This document shows positions 57,150-64,000 of a stretch of DNA of 64,000 bases, one piece after another. The translations under genes and the position numbers were made by a program. The stretch comes from JAWWPG01 sp963820035. GTDB taxonomy: Bacteria > Actinomycetota > Actinomycetes > Propionibacteriales > Nocardioidaceae. How positions within the stretch are numbered: position 1 is the stretch's first letter; every line of letters begins with the position of its first letter. The stretch lies in assembly GCA_963820035.1 (NCBI GenBank), contig CAWFYK010000002.1:558001-622000 (forward strand). The letters run 5' to 3'. The notes below the pieces were generated by a model, which did no database searches, was not told where the DNA came from, and was given only the letters and a program-made list of their open reading frames with translations.

Positions 57150-58581
57150 CGAGCACACCCCCGGACTCGAGCAGCCCTACCCCTACTCACGTGTCGAGCT
57201 CGTCGAGCCCGACTGGACGCGACTGCCCGGCTTCGCGGACGTCACGGCCGAGGACTGGGCCTCCGTGCAGTGGCAGCGCGCGCACTGTGTCAAGAACATC
57301 AAACAGCTGCGCGCCTTGATGGGCGACCTCATCGAGGACCGCTTCTACGACGACCTCGAGCGAGACCAGGCCGAACGGGCCACCATGTCGATGCTGATGC
57401 CGCCGCAGATGCTCAACACGATGGTCCCCCACGACGTGCCGACGACGGACCTCCTCTATGCCGACCCGATCCGGCGCTACATGCTTCCGGTGTTCTCGGA
57501 CCGCCGTGCCGACTGGCCGAGCCATCCGCACGCGACCCGGGACAGTCTCCACGAGCACGACATGTGGGTTGCCGAAGGTCTCACCCACCGCTACCCGACC
57601 AAGGTTCTCGCCGAGCTGCTTCCGACCTGCCCGCAGTACTGCGGCCACTGCACCCGGATGGACCTCGTGGGCAACTCGACGCCGGTGATCGACAAGCTCA
57701 AGTTCAACCTCAAGCCGGTCGACCGGATCGACGCGATGCTCAGCTACCTCCGTGAGCACCCGGGCGTCCGCGACGTCGTGGTCTCGGGCGGCGACGTGGC
57801 CAACATGCCGTGGGCGCGGCTGGAGTCCTTCGTCGACGCGGTGCTCGACGTCGACAACATCCGCGACATCCGGCTCGCCACCAAGGCCCTGATGGGTCTC
57901 CCCCAGCACTGGCTGCAGGACGAGGTCCGGGCCGGCATGGAGCGGCTCGCCACGAAGGCCCGCGAGCGCGGCGCCTCGATCGCGATCCACACGCACGTCA
58001 ACCACGCGAACTCCATCACCCCGATGGTCGCGAAGGCCACCCAGGCGATGCTCGACACCGGAATCCGCGACGTCCGCAACCAGGGCGTGCTGATGGGCGG
58101 CGTCAACGACGACACGCACCGCCTGCTGGACCTCTGCTTCACGCTGCTCGACGGCGCCAAGATCATGCCCTACTACTTCTACATGTGCGACATGATCCCC
58201 TTCAGCGAGCACTGGCGCGTGTCGGTGGCGCGGGCGCAGGAGCTGCAGCACAGTCTGATGGGCTACCTGCCGGGCTTCGCGACACCGAGGATCGTCTGCG
58301 ACGTGCCGTTCGTCGGCAAGCGCTGGGTGCATCAGCTGGAGTCCTACGACCGTGAGCGTGGCATCACCTACTGGACCAAGAACTACCGGACGTCCATCGA
58401 GCACGACGACCTTGAAGCGCTGACCCGTACCTACGAGTACTACGACCCGATCCACACGCTGCCCGCCGAGGGCCAGCAGTGGTGGCGCCAGCACGCGGGT
58501 GACCACCTGGCTGCTGCCGAGCTCGCCGCCAAGGCGTCCCGCGAGGCCGCCGAGGCCCAGAAGGACATGCTGGTCCACTGA
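57145..58581 (+). CDS. kamA: Lysine 2,3-aminomutase (radical SAM)
   Basis: A 478-residue KamA-family radical SAM enzyme. The 4Fe-4S motif is Cys162, Cys166 and Cys169 in CPQYCGHC. Asp349 in YMCDMIPFSEHW and Asp386 in VCDVPFVGK match the clostridial Asp293 and Asp330, which hold the substrate epsilon-amino group, with the same 37-residue spacing; Lys392 is the PLP lysine, 6 rather than 7 residues on. These support lysine, not glutamate, as substrate. It converts L-lysine to L-beta-lysine, feeding KamDE. The start is GTG 57145 or GTG 57130 from a duplicated start site. A hairpin-forming repeat follows the stop. Confidence 0.92.
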   Translation: MTEHTPGLEQPYPYSRVELVEPDWTRLPGFADVTAEDWASVQWQRAHCVKNIKQLRALMGDLIEDRFYDDLERDQAERATMSMLMPPQMLNTMVPHDVPTTDLLYADPIRRYMLPVFSDRRADWPSHPHATRDSLHEHDMWVAEGLTHRYPTKVLAELLPTCPQYCGHCTRMDLVGNSTPVIDKLKFNLKPVDRIDAMLSYLREHPGVRDVVVSGGDVANMPWARLESFVDAVLDVDNIRDIRLATKALMGLPQHWLQDEVRAGMERLATKARERGASIAIHTHVNHANSITPMVAKATQAMLDTGIRDVRNQGVLMGGVNDDTHRLLDLCFTLLDGAKIMPYYFYMCDMIPFSEHWRVSVARAQELQHSLMGYLPGFATPRIVCDVPFVGKRWVHQLESYDRERGITYWTKNYRTSIEHDDLEALTRTYEYYDPIHTLPAEGQQWWRQHAGDHLAAAELAAKASREAAEAQKDMLVH

Positions 58582-58603
58582 CCCGGCCGTCCCGACCCTC
58601 GCG

Positions 58604-58780
58604 TCGTCCGTCACGTTCCCGCAGTACTCCGGAAGGTCCGTCACGTTCCGGGGTGCGCCAAACGATTTGGTCTCCCCGAAGCGTGACGGACCATCTAGAA
58701 CAGAAGGCCGCCACACCCCGGAGCGTGACGGACCACTCCGGCCTGGAGGGCGCTGCTCCCCGTACCGTGACGGACCACGC
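58604..58780. repeat. CCGTCA-family repeats in inverted arrangement between kamA and lrp
   Basis: GTCCGTCACG occurs forward at 58606 and 58636 and in reverse (CGTGACGGAC) at 58682, 58724 and 58766, with spacings of 30 and 42 nt rather than 22. The core CCGTCA and its orientation towards both gene ends match the 22-bp arrays at 0.7 and 21 kb. Confidence 0.7.
58635..58692. terminator. Bidirectional hairpin between convergent kamA and lrp
   Basis: GGTCCGTCACG pairs with CGTGACGGACC, then CGGGG with CCCCG, then CCAAA with TTTGG around a CGA loop. The stem, with small bulges, is symmetrical and could end transcription in both directions. Confidence 0.55.
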
Positions 58781-58806
58781 CAACATTGCTGGGATGGGGA
58801 CGGCGG

Positions 58807-59247
58807 TCAGAACGCGAGAGGGCGCTTCTCGAACGGCGTCGAGAGCACGATCGTCGTACGCGTGGACACGTTGGCCGCCTTCCGGATCGTCGCCAGCAGG
58901 TCCTCGAGCGCCTTCGGCTCCGACACCCGGACGTGCAGGATGTAGGACTCGTCGCCGGCCACCGAGTAGCACGCCTCGATCTCCCGGATGCCGGCCAGCC
59001 GCTCGGGCGCGTCATCCGGCTGGGAGGCGTCGATCGGCCGGATCGAGATGAAGGCGCTCAGGGTGAGGCCGAGCTCGCCGGGGTCGATAACGGCCACATA
59101 GCCTTTGATCGCGCCTCGGCTCTCGAGCCGTTTGACCCGCTGGTGGACGGCGGAGGTGGACAGTCCCGTGCGCTTGCCGAGCTCGGTGAAGGACATCCGT
59201 CCGTCGTCGGCGAGCAGCTGGCAGATCGCCGCATCGACGTCCTCCAT
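58807..59247 (-). CDS. Lrp/AsnC-family regulator
   Basis: A 146-residue Lrp-type regulator: helix-turn-helix (CQLLADDGRMSFTELGKRTGLSTSAVHQRVKRLESRG split around residues 8-45) and a C-terminal RAM effector domain (CYSVAGDESYILHVRV). ATG 59245-59247 overlaps the upstream M24 peptidase stop by one base. Lrp proteins sense amino acids such as lysine, so control of the neighbouring lysine locus is plausible. It is convergent with kamA. Confidence 0.87.
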   Translation of the reverse strand: MEDVDAAICQLLADDGRMSFTELGKRTGLSTSAVHQRVKRLESRGAIKGYVAVIDPGELGLTLSAFISIRPIDASQPDDAPERLAGIREIEACYSVAGDESYILHVRVSEPKALEDLLATIRKAANVSTRTTIVLSTPFEKRPLAF

Positions 59248-60356
59248 CAGCCCGCCACGACGGTCAGCTCGCGCGACGTGGTGTTGAGGCGCTCGATGCC
59301 GTCCTCTGTGGTGACCACGATGTCCTCGATGCGGGCGCCATGGCGGCCGGGAACGTATATCCCCGGCTCGATGGAGAACGCCATCCGGGGCTCGAGCAGC
59401 ATCGTGTTCCCTTCGACGATGTAGGGCTCCTCGTGAGTCTCCAGGCCGATGCCATGCCCGGTCCGGTGGAAGAAGGCCCCGCCGTAGCCGGCCTCGGTGA
59501 TGATCGCGCGACCGACCCGGTCGACCGACTCTGCCGATACTCCCGGCTTGGCGTAGTCGCACTGGGCTCGCTGGGCCTCGAGCAGGACCTCGTAGAAGTC
59601 GGTGACCTCCGACGCCGGCTCGTGTCCGGCGACGTAGGTCCGGGTGCAGTCGGAGCAGTAGCCCTCGGCCGTCGTACCGCCGATGTCGATGACGACCGGG
59701 TCGCCTGCCTCGATCACCCGATCGGACAGCGAGTGGTGCGGCGATGCGCCGTTGGGGCCGGAGCCGACGATCACGAAGTCGACGCGGACATGGCCCTCGT
59801 CGAGGATCGCGTCGTGGATCCGGGCTCCGACCTCGCGCTCGGTCCGTCCGACGGTGAGGAACTCCGCCATCCGGGTGTGCACCCGGTCGATCGCAGCCCC
59901 TGCCTGTCGCAGCGCGGTGACCTCGTCTGCCCCCTTGCGCATCCGCAGGTCGGCGAGCACCCGACCCGCGACCTGGAAGGTCGCCGACGGCAGTGCCTCC
60001 TGGAGGGCCAGCATCCGAACCGCCCACATGTGATCGTCGACGGCGACCTTGCGGGCCTGCGCAATCCGCTCAACGGCCATCCGGTGTGCGTCGTCGGTCT
60101 CGCCGTGGGTCACGATCTCCATGCCCGCCAGGGCCGCCGGGGACCGCCCCGCCTCGGCCGCCTCGAGGACCGGTACGACGAGTGCCGGCGCACCCTCCGC
60201 GGGAACCACCAGAGCGGTCAGCCGCTCCATTGGGAGCGCGTCGTAACCGGTCAGGTAGCGCAGGTCAGAGCCGGGTGCGACGACGAGGCCGTCGAGCCCC
60301 GAGGCCGCCAAGGCTGCCTGTGTCCGTCGGATCCGCGAGGTCAGATCTGCCGTCAT
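59247..60356 (-). CDS. M24-family metallopeptidase (Xaa-Pro aminopeptidase-like)
   Basis: A 369-residue two-domain pita-bread peptidase. The creatinase-like N-terminal domain runs to about residue 130. Five metal ligands are visible: Asp in PVVIDIGG, Asp in YCSDCTRTY, His in RTGHGIGLETH, Glu in FSIEPGIYV and Glu in ARIEDIVV. The sequence fits Xaa-Pro dipeptidase/aminopeptidase (PepQ/PepP-like), which cleave N-terminal residues before proline. Translation is coupled to the Lrp gene by TGATG. Confidence 0.9.
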   Translation of the reverse strand: MTADLTSRIRRTQAALAASGLDGLVVAPGSDLRYLTGYDALPMERLTALVVPAEGAPALVVPVLEAAEAGRSPAALAGMEIVTHGETDDAHRMAVERIAQARKVAVDDHMWAVRMLALQEALPSATFQVAGRVLADLRMRKGADEVTALRQAGAAIDRVHTRMAEFLTVGRTEREVGARIHDAILDEGHVRVDFVIVGSGPNGASPHHSLSDRVIEAGDPVVIDIGGTTAEGYCSDCTRTYVAGHEPASEVTDFYEVLLEAQRAQCDYAKPGVSAESVDRVGRAIITEAGYGGAFFHRTGHGIGLETHEEPYIVEGNTMLLEPRMAFSIEPGIYVPGRHGARIEDIVVTTEDGIERLNTTSRELTVVAG

Positions 60357-60447
60357 GGCCTCACTCTAGCGACGAGCAACTCCGTTCCGGGAGCACGGCG
60401 AACCCGACCTATCTGCTCCGAGCCGGGATCATGACATCATCGCGACT

Positions 60448-61371
60448 GTGACTTCTCGGCTGATGCTTCTCGACACGGCTTCGCTCTACTTTCGGGCGTT
60501 CTTCGGGATGCCGGACAGCCTCCGTGCGCCGGACGGCACCCCGGTCAACGCGGTCAAGGGCATGCTGGACTTCGTTGCCCGTCTGGTGTCGACCTACGAA
60601 CCGTCGTCGCTCGTCTGCTGCTGGGACGACGACTGGCGCCCGCAGTGGCGGGTGGAGCTGATCCCCACCTACAAAGGCCACCGGGTCGTGCGCGCGGTGC
60701 CCTCAGGCGTCGACGTCGAGGTGACACCCGACGACCTCGTCGTGCAGGTGCCGATGATCCGAACCCTGCTGGAGACCCTCGGGATCGCCGTCGTCGGCGC
60801 CGCCGGCTATGAGGCGGACGACATCATGGGCACGCTTGCGACCAGTGCCGACGGCCCCGTCGACGTCGTCACCGGAGACCGTGACCTCTTCCAGCTGGTG
60901 AGCGACGAGCGGCAGGTGCGGATCCTCTACACCGCACGAGGGGTCGGTCGTCTCGAGGTCGTCACCGACTCCGTGGTCGTCGGAAAGTACGGGGTGCTCC
61001 CGGAGCAGTACGCCGACTTCGCCACCCTTCGCGGCGACCCCTCGGACGGGCTCCCGGGCGTCGCCGGGATCGGCGAGAAGACCGCGGCCGGACTGCTCCA
61101 GCAGTACGGCGACCTCGACGGCGTCATCGCCGCTGCGGCCGACCCGGCCAGCTCTCTTGCCAGCGGCGTCCGCGGCAAGATCGCGAGCAACCTCGACTAC
61201 CTCACAGTGGCGCCCACGGTGGTGGCCGTTGCGACCGGGATCGACCTGCCGCCATACGACGCCGAGCTGCGGCCGCTCCCCGACGAGACGGTCGAGGTGG
61301 TCAGGGACCTCGCGGAGACCTGGGGCCTGGGCGGGTCGATGACCCGGGTGTTGGCCGCCCTCCCCCACTGA
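60448..61371 (+). CDS. 5'-3' exonuclease (Pol I N-terminal domain homologue)
   Basis: A 307-residue FEN-like nuclease with no polymerase domain. Acidic metal-ligand motifs: LMLLDTASLYFRAFFG, CWDDDWRPQWR, YEADDIMGTLA, VTGDRDLFQLV, and the H3TH motif GDPSDGLPGVAGIGEKTA. Such stand-alone exonucleases process flaps and primers, in addition to the domain within PolA. GTG 60448 start, with CATCAT 7 nt upstream as possible -10. It is convergent with the helicase gene (29 nt gap). Confidence 0.9.
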   Translation: MTSRLMLLDTASLYFRAFFGMPDSLRAPDGTPVNAVKGMLDFVARLVSTYEPSSLVCCWDDDWRPQWRVELIPTYKGHRVVRAVPSGVDVEVTPDDLVVQVPMIRTLLETLGIAVVGAAGYEADDIMGTLATSADGPVDVVTGDRDLFQLVSDERQVRILYTARGVGRLEVVTDSVVVGKYGVLPEQYADFATLRGDPSDGLPGVAGIGEKTAAGLLQQYGDLDGVIAAAADPASSLASGVRGKIASNLDYLTVAPTVVAVATGIDLPPYDAELRPLPDETVEVVRDLAETWGLGGSMTRVLAALPH

Positions 61372-61400
61372 CGGCGAGACCCTGGGATGCTGCGACCGGC

Positions 61401-64000
61401 TCACTCCACCTCCGCCGAGTAGGCGACCACGCCGCGACGCATCGTGTCGGCGAGCTCACGGAGCCTGGTCCGTAGGGCAGGGTCGGGACTGGCGGCTGCC
61501 ACCTGGTCGGACAGGTCAAGCACCTGCTTCACCCAGCGGACGAAGTCACCGGCCGCGAGCTCGACGTCCTCGAGCACGTCGTCGAGCTCTGCTCCGCCAG
61601 CCCAACGGTAGGCCGCCCAGGCGAACCCCAGGTCCGGCTCGCGGAGGAAGCTGACGCCGTGGTCTCGTTCGACGGCGTCGAGCTCGGCCCACAGGTGCGT
61701 CATCGCCTCCAGGGTGGAGCGCACCGCTCCGCCAGGGACCCGTGGTCGTTGCAGCTCGTCGGGTTTCCGGGACTCGAAGACCAGGGCAGACAGCACCGCG
61801 GCCAGGGCCGGGGGCTCGAGGTCACTCCAGATGCCGCGGCGGAGGCACTCGGCCGCCAGCAGGTCGAGCTCGCTGTAGATCCGGGACAGCGACGTGCCCG
61901 CCGGCGTGACCTTCTCACCGACGAGGTAGTCCAGCTCCTCCAGGACCTCGCAGACACGGTCGAACTCACGGGCGATCGTGTTCGTGCGCTGCTCGATCCG
62001 GCGGCGGAGCGAGTTGGTCTCCCGGTCCAGCTTCAGGTAGCGCTCGGCCCACCGCGCGTGGTGCTCGCGGTCCGGGCAGGCGTGGCAGGGGTGCGCCCGG
62101 ATCTGCGCCCGCAGCTCCGCGACCTGAGGGTCCTCTCCCTGCGCCTCACGCCCGCCCGACCCGTCAGACTGAAGGGCGGGCAGGTCGCGGGTGCGATCGC
62201 GGAGAACGACCGCAAGCTCGCGGCGCTGTTGGGGGTTTCGCGCATTGAACGACTTCGGCACCTTCACCCGGGTGAGGGCTTCGACGGGCGTCGGGAAGTC
62301 CACGAGAGACAGTCGGCGCGCCTGCCGGTCCAAGGTGAGCACGAGCGGACGGGCGCCGTCTCGCGGCGACCGGGCACCCGGGTCCAGGACCAGTGCCACT
62401 CCCGCCCACCGGCCGGTGGGCACCTTGATGACGTCGCCGACGCGCAATCGCTCGAGAGAGGCTGCGGCCGCGTCCCGACGGTCGCCCCGACGTCGCCGCG
62501 CCTGCGCCGCCTCGACGTCCGAGAGGCGGCGTCGAAGCGTCGCATACTCCATGAAGTCACCGCGGTCGCAGGTGAGCGCCTCGCCGTAGCCGGCCAGTCC
62601 CTCCTCCGCCCGCCGCACCTCACGAGCCAGCCCCACCACGGCCCGGTCGGCCTGGAACTGGGCGAACGACGACTCGAGCAGCTCGCGCGCGGTGGCCTTT
62701 CCGACCTGGTGGACGAGGTTCACGGCCATGTTGTACGACGGCCGGAAGGACGAGCGCAGCGGATAGGTCCGAGTGGAGGCCAGCCCGGCGACCGCCTTCG
62801 GGTCGAACCCCGGCGCCCAGAGCACCACCGCATGTCCCTCGACGTCGATCCCTCGTCGTCCGGCCCGACCGGTCAGCTGGGTGTACTCCCCCGGCGTCAC
62901 GTCGGCGTGGGTCTCGCCGTTCCACTTGGAGAGCCGGTCGATGACGACGGACCGGGCCGGCATGTTGATTCCGAGCGCGAGAGTCTCCGTGGCGAAGACC
63001 ATCTTGACCAGGCCTCGGGAGAACAGCACCTCGACGCACTCCTTGAAGACCGGCAGCATCCCCGCGTGGTGTGCCGAGATCCCACGGCCGAGCGCCTCGA
63101 GCCACTGCGGGTAGCCGAGGACGTCGAGGTCGGCGTTGGGCAGCGTCGCCACCCGCGACTCGGCGTACGCCAGGATCTCCCGGCGTTCCTCGGCTCGCGT
63201 CAACCTCAGGTTCGTGTTGAGAGTCTGCTGCACAGCGGCGTCGCAGCCCGCGCGGCTGAAGATGAACATGATCGCCGGCAACAGCCCTTCGGCCTCCAAC
63301 CGGTCAACCACATCGACCCGGCTGGGGACGAGCGCCCGTCCCGCCGGGCGGCGGTAGCCTCCTCGTTTGGCCCGGTGGTCGCGAGCCCGGGTGCGGTGCC
63401 AGTCGTCGCGGGCGACCCGGGTGAGCTCCGGGTTCACGTCCGCCTCGTCATGTCGTCCCGCAGAAGTATCGGCGAAGAGGTCGAACAGCCGTTGGCCCAC
63501 CATGACGTGCTGGAACAGCGGCACCGGGCGGCGCTCCTCGACGATGATGTCGCCTTGCCCGCGCACGGTGCGGAGCCAGTCCCCGAACTCCTCCGCGTTG
63601 GAGACGGTCGCGGACAGCGACACGATGCTCACCGACTCGGGAAGGTGGATGATGACTTCTTCCCAGACGGCGCCTCGGGAGCGGTCCGCGAGGTAGTGCA
63701 CCTCGTCCATCACCACGTAGCGCAGCCCGGTCAGGGTCCGTGACCCGGCGTAGAGCATGTTGCGCAGCACCTCGGTGGTCATCACGATCACCGGAGCGTC
63801 GCCGTTGATGGCATTGTCGCCCGTGAGCAGGCCGACCTTGTCGGCTCCGTAGCGGCGTGTCAGGTCGGCGAACTTCTGGTTGGACAACGCCTTGATCGGT
63901 GTCGTGTAGAAGCACTTCCCGCCTTCGGCCAGGGCAAGATGCACCGCGAACTCGCCGACCAGCGTCTTGCCCGACCCGGTGGGCGCCGCCACGAGGACTC
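61401..64000 (-). CDS. helY: HelY-type DEAD/DEAH box helicase (Mtr4/Ski2-like), N-terminus outside the window
   Basis: 866 residues are visible, continuing past the window edge on the N-terminal side (codons before the apparent GTG at 63992 read L, V and so on). Motif I is AAPTGSGKTLVGEF, Ia TTPIKALSNQK, II VVMDEVHYLAD, III SLSATVSN, IV-V ATETLALGINMPARSVVI, VI QLTGRAGRRGID. The C-terminal part contains the DSHCT-like domain and a KOW/arch-like insert. It is the actinobacterial HelY, related to Ski2/Mtr4 RNA helicases, with a likely role in RNA turnover. Confidence 0.93.
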   Translation of the reverse strand, partial: VLVAAPTGSGKTLVGEFAVHLALAEGGKCFYTTPIKALSNQKFADLTRRYGADKVGLLTGDNAINGDAPVIVMTTEVLRNMLYAGSRTLTGLRYVVMDEVHYLADRSRGAVWEEVIIHLPESVSIVSLSATVSNAEEFGDWLRTVRGQGDIIVEERRPVPLFQHVMVGQRLFDLFADTSAGRHDEADVNPELTRVARDDWHRTRARDHRAKRGGYRRPAGRALVPSRVDVVDRLEAEGLLPAIMFIFSRAGCDAAVQQTLNTNLRLTRAEERREILAYAESRVATLPNADLDVLGYPQWLEALGRGISAHHAGMLPVFKECVEVLFSRGLVKMVFATETLALGINMPARSVVIDRLSKWNGETHADVTPGEYTQLTGRAGRRGIDVEGHAVVLWAPGFDPKAVAGLASTRTYPLRSSFRPSYNMAVNLVHQVGKATARELLESSFAQFQADRAVVGLAREVRRAEEGLAGYGEALTCDRGDFMEYATLRRRLSDVEAAQARRRRGDRRDAAAASLERLRVGDVIKVPTGRWAGVALVLDPGARSPRDGARPLVLTLDRQARRLSLVDFPTPVEALTRVKVPKSFNARNPQQRRELAVVLRDRTRDLPALQSDGSGGREAQGEDPQVAELRAQIRAHPCHACPDREHHARWAERYLKLDRETNSLRRRIEQRTNTIAREFDRVCEVLEELDYLVGEKVTPAGTSLSRIYSELDLLAAECLRRGIWSDLEPPALAAVLSALVFESRKPDELQRPRVPGGAVRSTLEAMTHLWAELDAVERDHGVSFLREPDLGFAWAAYRWAGGAELDDVLEDVELAAGDFVRWVKQVLDLSDQVAAASPDPALRTRLRELADTMRRGVVAYSAEVE

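Noticed and set aside
61659..63743. A 694-codon plus-strand open frame
   Set aside because: Antisense shadow of the HelY helicase gene; its composition is Arg/Gly/His rich with no fold-like pattern.

Overview
The window is high-GC DNA from an actinobacterium. RbpA, a HelY-type helicase, the Lnt/Ppm1/FxsA group, a DUF5999 protein, a sigma-R type promoter and many GTG starts preceded at 6-7 nt by a -10 hexamer (leaderless mRNAs) all point there. Gene content resembles Nocardioides-like Propionibacteriales, but that placement is inferred from style, not measured. I saw no rRNA, tRNA, CRISPR array, transposase or integrase.

Layout. 0-3 kb: end of a beta-lactamase-fold serine hydrolase, a 22-bp repeat array and two abutting APH-fold kinases. 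3-16.5 kb: mostly minus-strand housekeeping genes (homocysteine methyltransferase, TldD/TldE, a DUF5999 protein, SbcCD, FdhD, PepN, truncated haemoglobin) plus a PAP2 phosphatase. 16.5-24.7 kb: regulator-rich (AraC, SmtB-like ArsR with a YHS permease, ArsR-SRPBCC fusion with its own operator, LysR with EamA exporter). 24.7-32.6 kb: accessory enzymes (kinases, one a pseudogene cut off at a palindromic element; VOC, GNAT, HAD, epimerase, F420/flavin PPOX, glycosyltransferase). 32.6-38 kb: a five-gene minus-strand string containing a class V aminotransferase, an esterase, an ATP-grasp enzyme, an aldo/keto reductase and a DUF2332 protein. 38-45.5 kb: a small protein plus GlmS, a secreted SGNH hydrolase, an HTH-MurA fusion, a GDPD and RbpA. 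45.5-51.2 kb: a large arylsulfatase, a 0.55-kb non-coding palindromic composite, and the overlapping lnt-ppm1-fxsA operon. 51.6-59.2 kb: a lysine-degradation locus. 59.2-64 kb: M24 peptidase, 5'-3' exonuclease, and a HelY helicase cut by the window edge.

The best candidate for an unusual system is the lysine locus. kdd, an amidohydrolase, kamD, kamE and kal run on the minus strand with every junction a 4-nt ATGA overlap, and kamA is divergent from them. Together they encode lysine -> beta-lysine -> 3,5-diaminohexanoate -> 3-keto-5-aminohexanoate, plus the later deamination of 3-aminobutyryl-CoA. This pathway is best known from anaerobic fermenters. The cleavage enzyme Kce is not in the window, and a YtcJ-like amidohydrolase is built into the operon instead.

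Two repeat families lie between genes. The first is a 22-bp-period repeat with core CCGTCA that always reads CCGTCA on the sense strand of the gene whose 3' end it follows. The second is a palindromic element of about 120 bp present three times, once inside a larger composite with long terminal inverted repeats.
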